From NCBI RefSeq assembly GCF_009729555.1, contig NZ_WODC01000004.1, positions 62,001-126,000 of the forward strand: 64,000 bases of DNA, written 5' to 3'. The notes beneath the pieces are model-generated. The model worked only from the letters and a program-made list of their open reading frames with translations, was not told where the DNA came from and did not search any database. Both the position numbers and the translations under genes were made by a program. This document shows, piece after piece, positions 41,017 through 49,914 of the stretch. Each line of letters opens with the position of its first letter. The first letter of the stretch is position 1. This DNA comes from Pseudodesulfovibrio alkaliphilus. Its GTDB lineage: Bacteria; Desulfobacterota; Desulfovibrionia; Desulfovibrionales; Desulfovibrionaceae.

Positions 41017-42504
41017 ATCGAAACGAAAGGTCTTGCCCCCGGCCCCCTTCTTCCCCTTTGCGTCCCCCTTTCCGCTGCCTTTTTTGCCCTTGGCCTGTTT
41101 TGCGGCCAGGGCGTCCACATCATACCCGCCGCCCGCCTCCCTTTCCTGTCCGTCGCGGCTCCTGCCCGCCGGGGGCACGCGGTTTTGCGCTCGCTTGAGC
41201 CGCCGCCGGGCCGTGGCATTTTCGGGGTCCAGGATAAGGACGTGTTCAAAGAAGGGAACCGCGTCGTCATAGCGGCGCAGGTCAAGGTAGAGGGAGCCGA
41301 GGTTCAGGGCAACGCCCACGCTGCCAGTGAAAAACGCCTGATCCAGGGCAAGGGCCGCCTCGAAGCAGCTCAGGGCGGTCATCCGCTCGCCGCCCTCCCA
41401 GTAGGCCAAGCCCATGTTGTAGTGGACGGCCGGGTCGTCGCGGACAATGCCCAGCGCCCTTTCGTAAACATCCACGGCCTCCCGCCACTTGCCCTGGCCG
41501 CGCAGGATGATGCCCAGGCGGTTGAAGTGGGCGAGATCGTCGCGGCCCAGCACCCGCTTGCCGCCCAGCACCCGCTGCAGATACTTGACGGCCAACTCCG
41601 GGGCGCGTCCGGCCACTGCGTCCACGATGCGCTCGGTCAGGTCGCCTGCGATGCTCAACTGCTCCCGTTCGGCCACATCCACGCTCTGATCCAGATAGAC
41701 CTCAGCCTGCTCGGGCTCGTCGCGCAGCAGATGCTGCCGGGCGATCTCTATCTTGCGCTCGGGATTGAGAGGGCTGATCTCGTCGAGCTGCTTCATGTAA
41801 GCCAGGGCGCGCTCGTCCTCCATCTGGACAAAGACATCGGCCAGCTTGACCAGCGGGGCCATGAAAATGGGGCGGCTCTCGTGGGCGGCCATATATGCCT
41901 GGACCGCCTTGTCTGTCTCGCCGATGCCCAAGAGGGCGTCGCCGCGCATGACCAGCCCCCGGGCGCTGTCCGGCTTGAGCAGCAGGATGCGGTCGGTCAC
42001 TTCCAGGGCCTTGTCGTATTCGCGGACCCTGAGCAGTCCCTCGCAGCGGTCCATCTGCTTCTTGAGGACAGAGGGCGGGTTGATGGCCGAGGCCAGGTCC
42101 TCGATGACCCTGTTGGCCGAAGCGGGCTTGACCAGCACCCGGCTGACGCCCAGCTCGAAGAAGTAGGCCACGGTCTCGCGTGTGGCCTCCCAGGTGAGCA
42201 CGACCATACGCACATCGGGAAACTCGCGCCGAAGGCGCAGGATGAAATCCGTGGTCGGCCGCTCGGCCAGCATGCGCTCCACAAAGACCACGCAGGGCAC
42301 CTGCGCATCGCGCAACTCCAGGCACTTGTCCATGGCCGCCTGGGACTGGGCATAAGAAAAAAGCACGTCCCCCCTGGAGCCTATGACGCGGCCGACGATG
42401 TTGCGCAGGGCGCGGACGAACAGGGCGTCGTCCGAGAGATAGACGATCACTCCCCGCTCCAGGAACTCCCGGACGATCTGGTCGTACTGGTGGACCTCTG
42501 CCAT
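41011..42504 (-). CDS. Pseudo-receiver/TPR protein, copy A
   Basis: A 497-aa protein. Residues 18-140 follow a response-regulator receiver fold (acidic pair Asp25/Asp26, Thr104, Lys126 in VLVKPAS). However, the position of the phosphoacceptor Asp at the end of strand 3 is Glu76 (CVVFVERML). Residues 145-425 are tetratricopeptide repeats, for example AVHYNMGLAYWEGGERMTAL and LNLGSLYLDLRRYDDAVPFF. The C-terminal tail is Lys/Gly-rich. Glu in this place would mimic constant phosphorylation. It is a tandem paralogue of the gene at 42597. ATG 42504 has GGGAGG upstream. Function unknown; a protein-interaction scaffold is likely. Confidence 0.8.
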   Translation of the reverse strand: MAEVHQYDQIVREFLERGVIVYLSDDALFVRALRNIVGRVIGSRGDVLFSYAQSQAAMDKCLELRDAQVPCVVFVERMLAERPTTDFILRLRREFPDVRMVVLTWEATRETVAYFFELGVSRVLVKPASANRVIEDLASAINPPSVLKKQMDRCEGLLRVREYDKALEVTDRILLLKPDSARGLVMRGDALLGIGETDKAVQAYMAAHESRPIFMAPLVKLADVFVQMEDERALAYMKQLDEISPLNPERKIEIARQHLLRDEPEQAEVYLDQSVDVAEREQLSIAGDLTERIVDAVAGRAPELAVKYLQRVLGGKRVLGRDDLAHFNRLGIILRGQGKWREAVDVYERALGIVRDDPAVHYNMGLAYWEGGERMTALSCFEAALALDQAFFTGSVGVALNLGSLYLDLRRYDDAVPFFEHVLILDPENATARRRLKRAQNRVPPAGRSRDGQEREAGGGYDVDALAAKQAKGKKGSGKGDAKGKKGAGGKTFRFDL

Positions 42505-42596
42505 GCGCCCTCCCGGATGCGCCGCTCTTTGGGCGGCGGCATCTGCCCGGACGGTACGTGATATCCGTCCGCAGGGTCAAGGCGGACCTCCCCCGG

Positions 42597-43928
42597 CTAC
42601 TTGGTCAGACCGTGGAGCTTCTGTCTGGCCGTGGTGTTGCCCGGGTTGAGGGCCAGGGCGTTTTCCAGGAATCCCCTGGCCTTGTCGGGCTGGCCCAGGT
42701 CACCGTAGATGGTGCCCAGGTTGAGGGAGGCCACCTCGCTGGGCTTGTAGAACTCGGGATTCTTGCTCAGGGCGGTCTCGAAACACTTGGCGGCCATACG
42801 CTTGTCGCCGCCGTCGAAGTAGGCCATGCCCATGTTGTAGTAAAGCCCCTCGTCGTCGGGCGAAATCTGAAGGGCGCGGCTGTAGTTGTCGATGGCCTCG
42901 CGCCACTTGCCCTGGCCGCGCAGGGCAATGCCCAGCTTGTTGAACAACACGATGTCGTCCTTGCACAGGGAGTTTCCCTTGGATTCAAGCACCTTGGTCA
43001 GATACTTTTCCGACATCTGCGGCGAGACCTGGGCCACGGCCTCGGAGATGCGCTCTGCCACGGAGCCGACCATGCTCATGGCCTCGCGTGTGGCGGCCTC
43101 GATGGCCTGATCAAAATACTTCTCGGCCCGGTCCATCTCCCTGCGAGCCACGTGGACCCGGCCTATGTCGGTCTTTCGATCAGTGTTCAGCGGGCTGAGT
43201 CTGTCAAGCTTCTTGAGATATTCCAGATGCTTGTCTTCATCAACCCCCTCGTAGGCGCGGGCCAGCCGTTTGAGGGGTTCAAGATACAGACGCGAGCTTT
43301 CGTGCGCCTTCATGTAGCTTTCCACGGCCTCCTCGCGTCGGCCCGCCTCAAGGTAGACATCGCCGCGCAGCATGAGACCGGCCGGACTGTTGGGCTTGAT
43401 GGCCAGGATCTTGTCGCTGACCTGAAGGGCTTCCCGATACTTGCCCGAGGCCAGGAACCGCTTGCCCATGTCCATGTATTCGCCCAGCTTGCCCTGGGGC
43501 TTGATGGTGAAGGCCATCTTCTCGATGATGTTGTTCATGGACGCGGGCTTGGAAATGACGTTGTTGACGCCGATCTCGTAAAAATAGGCGATGTTCTCGC
43601 GCTTGGTCTCGCCCACCAGGACGATGACCCGAAGGTCGGGCAAAAGCCGCTTGATGGTGATGATGGTGTCCGTGCTCGGACGGCCCCCCATGAGCCGCTC
43701 GATGAAGACGATGCACTCGACCTTGCTTTTCTGGAATTCCTGAAGCCTGCGCAGCCCCGCCTGGACATCCTCAAAAGCGAAGAGACAGTCGCGCTTGGTG
43801 CCGATGATCTTGAAGATGGTCGAGGAAAGTGTCTTCTTGAAGATGGGGTCTTCGCTCAGGAGCAGGATAACTCCGCCCTTGTTCTCCAGAAAATCGTAAA
43901 CAATGGAATCGTATTTCTTGTCCGCCAT
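42597..43928 (-). CDS. Pseudo-receiver/TPR protein, copy B
   Basis: A 443-aa paralogue of the preceding gene product, same layout. The receiver-like domain has acidic Glu26/Asp27, Lys127 in VISKPAS, and again Glu (Glu77, in CIVFIERLM) instead of the phospho-Asp. TPRs occupy about 145-440, such as GLYYNMGMAYFDGGDKRMAA and LNLGTIYGDLGQPDKARGFL. It lacks the basic C-terminal tail of copy A. ATG 43928 has GAGGGAAAA upstream. It is transcribed first in the pair; a 92-bp gap with hairpins separates the two. The shared Glu shows the loss of Asp predates the duplication. Confidence 0.8.
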   Translation of the reverse strand: MADKKYDSIVYDFLENKGGVILLLSEDPIFKKTLSSTIFKIIGTKRDCLFAFEDVQAGLRRLQEFQKSKVECIVFIERLMGGRPSTDTIITIKRLLPDLRVIVLVGETKRENIAYFYEIGVNNVISKPASMNNIIEKMAFTIKPQGKLGEYMDMGKRFLASGKYREALQVSDKILAIKPNSPAGLMLRGDVYLEAGRREEAVESYMKAHESSRLYLEPLKRLARAYEGVDEDKHLEYLKKLDRLSPLNTDRKTDIGRVHVARREMDRAEKYFDQAIEAATREAMSMVGSVAERISEAVAQVSPQMSEKYLTKVLESKGNSLCKDDIVLFNKLGIALRGQGKWREAIDNYSRALQISPDDEGLYYNMGMAYFDGGDKRMAAKCFETALSKNPEFYKPSEVASLNLGTIYGDLGQPDKARGFLENALALNPGNTTARQKLHGLTK

Positions 43929-44060
43929 TTTTCCCTCATGCCCGTCCCTTGCTCCGGGCGGTATGGTTTTTCGCGCAGGTTCCCCGTCCGCGCAGCAGGG
44001 TGATCATGAACCATGTTTCATCGGAAGGGTATGATTTTCCCAGGATCGCGGCCCGCCTGT

Positions 44061-44912
44061 TCACCCCTGTTTCTTGAGGGAGCCGAGATAGATGGCCGCC
44101 AGGGCCAGGGCAACGCCGGTCAACTCCACCGGGCTGGTCGCCTTGTCGAAGAAAAGGATGTCCCAGACATAGGAGAGCGTGGGCTGCAACAGCAGGATGA
44201 GCCCCACCAGCGAGGTGCGGACCTGCTGGATGCCCCGGGTGATGAGATACCACCCCACAGCGTGACAGACAAGGGCCAACGCGGCCAGGGCGGCCAGGGA
44301 ACGGGTGTCCGGGATGGCAAAGGAGTCGCCCCGGCCAAGGGCAAGCCCGCCGAGCATCAGCCCGGTGATCAGGGCCACGGCCCCGGCCATGGCCAGGGCA
44401 TCGACCCCGGCCCGGCTCAGGGAAAACTTGAGGGCAAGCAGATACAGGGCATAGAACAGGGCGGTCAGCAGGCCATAGACCACGCCCAGACGGAACTCCG
44501 GGGTGAAAGAGGCCCAGGACACGCCGACCATCAGATAAAGCCCGGTCAGGGCCATGGGGATGGCCAGCAGAAACGGCCTGGAAACGCGCTCCCGCAGAAA
44601 GAGAACCGAGACCGCGGCCAGGGCGATGACCTGAAAGTTGGCGAGCATGGTGGCCAGTCCCGGCCCCACCAGCCCGATGGCCCGGTGCCAGCAGTAAAAG
44701 TCGGCGGCAAAAAAAACGGCCGAAACCAGGGACCAGCGCCAGACATGCGGCGTCATCTGGCGCAGCTTGCCCAGCCGCCAGAGGATCACGGCCATGCCCA
44801 GACCGCCGCCCGTCAGACGATAGAACCCCGCCACGTCGGGCGGCACGTCGGCCAGCCTGACCATGATCGACGAGAAGCTGATGATCACGGCTCCGACGAT
44901 GAACCCGGTCAT
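44061..44912 (-). CDS. EamA/DMT-superfamily transporter
   Basis: A 283-aa protein with ten hydrophobic segments in two EamA repeats. It starts MTGFIVGAVIISFSSIMVRL, and the second repeat ends in QVRTSLVGLILLLQPTLSYV and ELTGVALALAAIYLGSL. Members export amino acids or other metabolites; the substrate is unknown. Its ATG overlaps the sfsA stop by 4 nt (ATGA), so it is translationally coupled to sfsA. Confidence 0.88.
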   Translation of the reverse strand: MTGFIVGAVIISFSSIMVRLADVPPDVAGFYRLTGGGLGMAVILWRLGKLRQMTPHVWRWSLVSAVFFAADFYCWHRAIGLVGPGLATMLANFQVIALAAVSVLFLRERVSRPFLLAIPMALTGLYLMVGVSWASFTPEFRLGVVYGLLTALFYALYLLALKFSLSRAGVDALAMAGAVALITGLMLGGLALGRGDSFAIPDTRSLAALAALALVCHAVGWYLITRGIQQVRTSLVGLILLLQPTLSYVWDILFFDKATSPVELTGVALALAAIYLGSLKKQG

Positions 44913-45637
44913 GGCCGCACCACCGCAAGCCTGCGACCGAGCCGGACCCCGGATCGGTCCACCCGGGCAACCAGGGGCCAGGCTTCCACGCCCCGTTCAA
45001 GGGCCTCGTAAAACAATCCTGCATAGACCGGGTCCACCACGTCGGCCGGGCCGAAGCAGCGCCCGTCGGTCCGCTGGATGAGGAAGAAGAGGGCCACCCG
45101 CGCCCCGGTGGCGGCCAGGGCCATCAGCTCGCGCAGGTGTTTGTGGCCGCGCTCGGTCACGGCGTCGGGAAAACAGGCCACCTCGTCCTCCACCATGGTC
45201 ACGTTCTTGCACTCCACCCACAGCGGGCCGCCCGGGCCGTCCAGCCGGGCATCCAGGCGGCTCTGGCCGGTCCGGGCCTCGGCGCGGAAGGTGTCGTACT
45301 CCGCCAGCTCCGGCAGGGAGCGAGTCTCCCAGGCGCGGCGCAGCATCCGGTTCGGGGTCAGGGTGTTCACTCCCACGAACCGGCCGTGCAGCTCCATGGC
45401 CTCCAGGGTGTAGGGCAGCTTGCGGCCGCGACTGGCTGCAGGCGAAAGCAGGGCCACGGTTCCGGGCCGCAACAGGCCGAGCATGGAGCCGGTGTTGTTG
45501 GTGTGGGCCAGTACCGTGCGGCCGGAATCAGGGCCGTCAAGGGCCACAGCCTCCACGGTGAACCGCTTGTATCGCCTGACGAACCTGGCCCGGCAGCATT
45601 CGCCGGGGTGGTGGATGAAACATGCGGTGTCAGCCAA
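44909..45637 (-). CDS. sfsA: SfsA-family nuclease
   Basis: A 242-aa protein of the SfsA family (sugar fermentation stimulation protein, with nuclease-like fold). Seen: RYKRFTVEAV, AHTNNTGSMLGLL, LEAMELHGRFVGVNT, LWVECKNVTMV, FPDAVTERGHKHLREL and FFLIQRTDG. The start is TTG 45637, supported by AAGGGAGG 5 nt upstream. It is the first gene of a pair with the EamA transporter and is divergent from the HDOD gene. Confidence 0.93.
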   Translation of the reverse strand: MADTACFIHHPGECCRARFVRRYKRFTVEAVALDGPDSGRTVLAHTNNTGSMLGLLRPGTVALLSPAASRGRKLPYTLEAMELHGRFVGVNTLTPNRMLRRAWETRSLPELAEYDTFRAEARTGQSRLDARLDGPGGPLWVECKNVTMVEDEVACFPDAVTERGHKHLRELMALAATGARVALFFLIQRTDGRCFGPADVVDPVYAGLFYEALERGVEAWPLVARVDRSGVRLGRRLAVVRP

Positions 45638-45771
45638 TTCGCCTCCCTTTTGACTTCAAGCAACGGATTTCTCACTCTTTTGATCCGGTGGCAAGGAGTA
45701 TTCCTGTTGCCTGGGGGTCGGAAATCGACTACCCTGGTAAACACGGGACTGTTTTTGCGGGGAGGATGTCC

Positions 45772-47037
45772 GTGCCGAAAATGATTTTGTCGCAGCTTGC
45801 GCCGGGCATGACCCTGGCCAACGACCTGACCACGGCCGAGGGCCGCCTGCTCTTGCCCCGTGGGGCCATGCTCACCGAGGCGCACATCCGCACCTGCCGG
45901 GTGTGGGGCGTGGTGGAGGCCGACATTCAGGGCGACGAAAACGAGTCCAACGACCGCTTCACCTCCTTTGACCAGATCCACCCCGAGGTGCTCGAAGCCT
46001 GCAAGATCCTGGCGGCCCAGCGCTTTGTCCTCAACAACGCCCAGCGGCCCGTGGTCAGGGAACTGGCCCGGCTCTATGTGCTGCGCCAGGCGCGTGGGTT
46101 TGCGCCCGAGCAGGCGCGCTGGATGGTCGCCGCCTGCCAGCATGACGATACCGTGGACATCTTCGCCCCGCCGCCCACCAGCGAGACGGGCATCAGCCCC
46201 GAGGCCGTGGTGCGCCAGGAGATGGAGCTGGCCTCGCTGCCCGCCATTTTCTTCCAGATCACCGAGAGCCTGAACAACCCGCGCAGCTCGGCCTCCTACG
46301 TGGCCGAGGTCATCAGCAAGGATGTGGCCCTCTCGGCAAGGCTGCTCAAGATGGTCAACACCCCCTTCTACGGCTTTCCCAGCCGGATCGACACCCTGTC
46401 GCGGGCCGTGACCATCGTGGGCACCAACCAGCTGACCAACCTGGCCCTTGGCGTGTCGATCATCGCCGCCTTTGACGGGGTGCCCGAGGAATTCTTCACC
46501 CTCAAGGAATTCTGGCTCCACTCGGTGACCTGCGGCATCGTGGCCCGGCTGCTGGCTGGACGGGCCGGGCTGGACGGCGACGAAAAGTTCTTCGTGGCCG
46601 GACTGCTCCACGACATCGGCCGATTGGTCATGCTCAAGAACCATCTCAAGGCGTCCATCGAGGTGCTGCGACCGGCCAAAGTGGGACGACGGGGACTGGT
46701 GGATGTCGAACGCGCTGTCTGGGGCTGCACCCATGCCGACATCGGCGGCCGGATGCTCAAGAGCTGGCGGCTGCCCGCCTTTCTCGAGGTGCTGGTCCAG
46801 CACCACCACACGCCCATGGAGGCGTCCATGCCCATGGAGGCGGCGGTGGTCCACGCGGCCGACTTCGTCACCCACGGCCTGGGCATCGGCTCCAGCGGCG
46901 CCTCCCTCGTGCCGGAGCTGGACATGCGGGCGTGGAAGCGGCTCGGGTTAAGCGAGGCGGACCTGCCGGAAATCGTGCGTCAGGCCGAACGCCAGGCCGA
47001 CGATGTCATGGCCGCCTTCTTCCCGGACGAGGCTTAA
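45772..47037 (+). CDS. HDOD-domain signalling protein
   Basis: A 421-aa protein. The N-terminal 130 residues are an unrecognised region rich in charged helices. An HDOD domain runs from about 145, with MELASLPAIFFQITE, SKDVALSARLLKMVNTPFYG, DTLSRAVTIVGTNQL and the HD-like LLHDIGRLVM. HDOD proteins act in c-di-GMP-linked and motility signalling. GTG 45772 is preferred because GGGGAGG lies 6 nt upstream; ATG 45766 is too close to it. No other signalling domain is fused. Confidence 0.85.
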   Translation: MPKMILSQLAPGMTLANDLTTAEGRLLLPRGAMLTEAHIRTCRVWGVVEADIQGDENESNDRFTSFDQIHPEVLEACKILAAQRFVLNNAQRPVVRELARLYVLRQARGFAPEQARWMVAACQHDDTVDIFAPPPTSETGISPEAVVRQEMELASLPAIFFQITESLNNPRSSASYVAEVISKDVALSARLLKMVNTPFYGFPSRIDTLSRAVTIVGTNQLTNLALGVSIIAAFDGVPEEFFTLKEFWLHSVTCGIVARLLAGRAGLDGDEKFFVAGLLHDIGRLVMLKNHLKASIEVLRPAKVGRRGLVDVERAVWGCTHADIGGRMLKSWRLPAFLEVLVQHHHTPMEASMPMEAAVVHAADFVTHGLGIGSSGASLVPELDMRAWKRLGLSEADLPEIVRQAERQADDVMAAFFPDEA

Positions 47038-47057
47038 CGCCTCCCGGTCCCGACCGA

Positions 47058-47669
47058 TCACCCCTTGGGCGGCCAGCCCCGGCCAGGGGCATTGACGGCC
47101 TCAAGCACCTTCTCTCCCTCGCCCTCGTAGGCCAGCCGGTCCTCCTGCGGCGTGGGCCGGGTTACGGGCGGCCAGACCCCTGGCTGCGGGTCCGGTCCCT
47201 TGCAGGCCTCGGCGCAGGGCTCGCTGTCGGCCATGGCCGGGGTTCTGCGGATGTCCACCCCCGCTACCGGAGCACTGAACTCAATGGGAATGTTGTTGGG
47301 ATCAAAGGCGTAGATGGAATGGATAAAGCCGTGGTCCACCACCTCGGAGCACCAGAACCCGGCCGCTTCGAGCCTGTCCTTGATCTCCCACAGGTCGTCC
47401 TGGCCCGCCACCCCGAAGGAGACGTGATCGAAACAGACCGGACCCCGCACCGGAAAGCCGTGATCGCGCTCGGGCACGGGCTCGATGCCCGGCCACTCGA
47501 AAAAGGCGATCATGTCCTGCCCGGAAATCTCAAGGAAATAATGGCGATAGCCCGGATGGCCCAGCCCGGCCACCAGACGCATTCCCAGCAGGTCGCGCCA
47601 GAAGCGCAGGGTGGCGTCCATGTCGCCAGTGACCATGGCCAGATGATTGATGCCGGTGTAGGTGGGCAT
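47058..47669 (-). CDS. VOC-family (glyoxalase-like) protein
   Basis: A 203-aa protein. Residues 5-130 form a vicinal-oxygen-chelate domain: GINHLAMVTGDMDATLRFWR, HYFLEISGQDMIAFFEWPG, CFDHVSFGV and YAFDPNNIPIEFS, with metal-type His8, Glu54, His95 and Glu137 in plausible places. A C-terminal tail of about 60 residues is Pro-rich and unrelated. ATG 47669 has AAGGAG upstream. It follows the thioesterase gene by 63 bp. The substrate is unknown. Confidence 0.82.
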   Translation of the reverse strand: MPTYTGINHLAMVTGDMDATLRFWRDLLGMRLVAGLGHPGYRHYFLEISGQDMIAFFEWPGIEPVPERDHGFPVRGPVCFDHVSFGVAGQDDLWEIKDRLEAAGFWCSEVVDHGFIHSIYAFDPNNIPIEFSAPVAGVDIRRTPAMADSEPCAEACKGPDPQPGVWPPVTRPTPQEDRLAYEGEGEKVLEAVNAPGRGWPPKG

Positions 47670-47732
47670 GGCGCTCCTTTTGGCTCGGGCCGGGGTCAAC
47701 CGGCCGGGACAATGCAGCGGGGCCGGAAGCAA

Positions 47733-48224
47733 TCAGCAAGGCTGGGCCTTGCCCTCCTCGATGGCCCGCTCGCGTTGGCGCATCTCGCGCCGCAGCTCTG
47801 CCTCGCGGTGGCGTCGCTCGGCCGTGGGCGTATCCAGCAGCAGGGGCGGCACCGGGGTGGGCTTGCCGCCGTCGTCCAGCGCCACAAAGGTGAGGTAGGC
47901 GGAGTTGGTGTGCCTGACCTCGCCTGTGCGCAGGTTCTCGGCCTCCACGCGGACGCCGATCTCCATGCTGGAGCGGCCCACATGGTTGAGGCTGGCCTTG
48001 AATATCAATAGCTCGCCCATGTAGGCGGGCTGCTTGAAAGCCATGCGGTCGATGGACACCGTGACCACGTTGCCGCGGGTGTGCCGCTTGGCCACCACGC
48101 CCGCCGTGGTGTCTATATGACGCAGGATGACCCCGCCATGCAGGTTGCCCGCCGGATTGGCGTCCTGAGGCAACACCAGATGGGTCATGACGACTTCGGA
48201 TTCCTTGGCCGATTTCGGCTTCAT
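47733..48224 (-). CDS. Acyl-CoA thioesterase (hotdog fold, YciA-like)
   Basis: A 163-aa single hotdog-domain protein. Seen: VLPQDANPAGNLHGGVILRH with the catalytic-type Asn/His/Gly helix, DRMAFKQPAYMGELL and HTNSAYLTFVALDD. YciA-like enzymes hydrolyse a broad range of acyl-CoAs. The ATG overlaps the stop of the 82-aa upstream gene by 4 nt, so they are coupled. The C-terminus is rich in Arg/Glu. Confidence 0.87.
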   Translation of the reverse strand: MKPKSAKESEVVMTHLVLPQDANPAGNLHGGVILRHIDTTAGVVAKRHTRGNVVTVSIDRMAFKQPAYMGELLIFKASLNHVGRSSMEIGVRVEAENLRTGEVRHTNSAYLTFVALDDGGKPTPVPPLLLDTPTAERRHREAELRREMRQRERAIEEGKAQPC

Positions 48225-48469
48225 GCCTGTTCTCCCTTGCTTTTCCCGTACTGAACCCGCGCCTCCCAGACCAGCTTGCCCACCTTGCGGCCCAGGTCGG
48301 CCTGACGGGTACGCATCAGCGCCTCGGCCGCCTCCGCATTGCCCTGCTGCCTGAGCAGGGTGGCGGATTCGAGGTCGCGCAGATGCTTCCCGCACTCGTG
48401 GATGAGGGCCGAGAGATTCAGCGTCTCAAGCTCCCTTGGCACACGGACAGAGCGAACTTTCTTGCTCAT
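48221..48469 (-). CDS. Hypothetical small protein (82 aa)
   Basis: Not recognised. It begins MSKKVRSVRVPRELETLNLS, then a helical, charged stretch (HECGKHLRDLESATLLRQQG). It looks soluble and mostly alpha-helical. ATG 48469 follows GGGGAGG. Its stop is overlapped by the thioesterase start, so it is likely real and co-expressed. Confidence 0.7.
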   Translation of the reverse strand: MSKKVRSVRVPRELETLNLSALIHECGKHLRDLESATLLRQQGNAEAAEALMRTRQADLGRKVGKLVWEARVQYGKSKGEQA

Positions 48470-48561
48470 TGGGACCTCCCCTGATTTCACGGCGTCATGC
48501 TTTTTGATGACAGAGCGTGGCGCGAGGTGTCAAGCAGCCGGGACCGGGAAGCCTCCGGCGG

Positions 48562-48697
48562 CCCCTTCGGGGAGACCAGGGCGCTGCCCTGGACCCGCCA
48601 GGGGCCTAAGGCCCCTGGACCCCCGGGTTGCGGTTTGAAGCCGAAAAGTTTGGGGAAAGGAGGGGATGGGGGGCCGGGGGCGCGACTCCCCCCCTGG
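48562..48697. repeat. Intergenic cluster of GC-rich hairpins containing repeat copy 2
   Basis: A compact array of palindromes: CCCC-TTC-GGGG (48563-48573), CCAGGGC-GCT-GCCCTGG (48576-48592) and CCAGGGGCC-TAA-GGCCCCTGG (48598-48618). Then comes the 19-bp repeat at 48648-48666 shared with 1543, and a final G-run/C-run pair near 48668-48696. It lies between selD (minus, ending 48698) and the 82-aa gene. It resembles dispersed REP-like elements and may also stop transcription. Confidence 0.6.
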
Positions 48698-49744
48698 TCA
48701 GAGGATGATCAGGGGGGTGTCTTGGTCTCTGGTTCGGGCCACGCCGACTTGCGCGGCCAGATCCCCGGCCGCTTCCAGCAAGGCCACGGCCCGGTCGAGC
48801 TTGTCCGGCGGCACGGCCAGGAGCAGCCCGCCCGAGGTCTGGGCATCGAACATCATGTCCAGGGCAATAGGGTCCAGGCCCGGAGCCACCTGGGTGCGTT
48901 GCAGGTAGTGAATACGGTTGCAGATGGACCCGGCCGGGAGCAGGCCCATGGCCGCCAGATCCAACGCACCGGGAATGAGCGGCACGGCGTCCATGTTCAG
49001 CTCCATGGTCACGCGGCTGGCATCGGCCAGCTCAATGAGGTGGCCGCCCAGGCCGAAGCCGGTGATGTCCGTGGCCCCGGTCAGCCCCAGCTCGGCGATG
49101 ACCCGGCCGCCAGCCCGGTTGAGCCGTCCGCACACCGCGAACAGGGTGTCCTCCATGGCCTCGCAGCCCGGCATCTCGCCCTTGATGGCCGTGGCCAACA
49201 CCCCGGTGCCAACGGGCTTGGTCAGGACCAGCACATCTCCGGGGCTAACGCCCCGGTTGGACGCGAACCGTGCCGGATCGACCGTGCCGGAAACGGCGAG
49301 GCCGTACTTGATTTCGTCGTCCTCCACGCTGTGACCGCCCGAGGGCACGGCTCCGGCCTCCACCACCGCATCGCGGCCGCCGCGCAGCACCTCGCGCAGC
49401 ACCTCGGGCGGAAGCTTTTTGACGGGGAAACAGACGATGTTCATGGCCGAGAAGGGTTCGCCGCCCATGGCGTAGACATCGGAGAGGGCATTGGCCGCGG
49501 CGATGCGGCCGAAGCGGTAGGGATCGTTGACCACCGGGGTGAAAAAATCCACGGTCTGAACCAACGCCCTGCCCGGAGGAAAGGTCAACACAACAGCGTC
49601 CTCGTTGTCGCCGGGGCCTCCGGCCAACACGCGGTCATCCGTGCGGGCATACATGCCCGAAAGTGCCTGCTCCAGGTCCCCCGGAGCGATCTTGGCGGCT
49701 CAGCCGGCCGCTTTGACCATGCTTACGAGCTTGAGCTTCGTCAT
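48698..49744 (-). CDS. selD: Selenide, water dikinase, selenocysteine-containing
   Basis: Makes selenophosphate for selenoproteins (348 aa with one UGA recoded). The gene starts at ATG 49744 with GGAGAAAG upstream. The N-terminus reads MTKLKLVSMVKAAG, then TGA (49700-49702) as Sec15, then AAKIAPGDLEQALSG. In SelD the catalytic Cys/Sec sits just before the essential Lys; here Sec15 and Lys18. Later blocks are DNEDAVVLTF, VDFFTPVVND, DITGFGLGGHL and FDAQTSGGLLLA. Ordinary gene callers would start at 49654 and lose the catalytic residue. A SECIS-like hairpin lies just downstream of the UGA. It stands alone, divergent from a YkgJ-like gene. Confidence 0.95.
49669..49687 (-). promoter_or_regulatory. 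SECIS-like hairpin in selD mRNA
   Basis: Starting 13 nt after the UGA, the mRNA reads GCTCC-GGGGGACCT-GGAGC: a 5-bp stem with further G/C pairing inside and an apical G-rich loop. Position and form fit a bacterial SECIS bound by SelB. Confidence 0.65.
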
Positions 49745-49914
49745 GCTTTCTCCTTTCTCCCGATTCTATCAGAGAGCCGGGGCAATGCAAAGGACGCAGT
49801 GGCCGCCTGGCTGACCCGCCCGCCAGGCTTTGCCATCGGCCCGGCACCGTGCTAGGACTCCTCGTGCCGGGGCGGGAACCGATCCGTCCCGGCGCACCCA
49901 AGACCGGAGACGCC

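Noticed and set aside
48698-49654. selD called from ATG 49654
   Set aside because: It lacks the catalytic residue. Reading back through the TGA as Sec restores the expected N-terminus.
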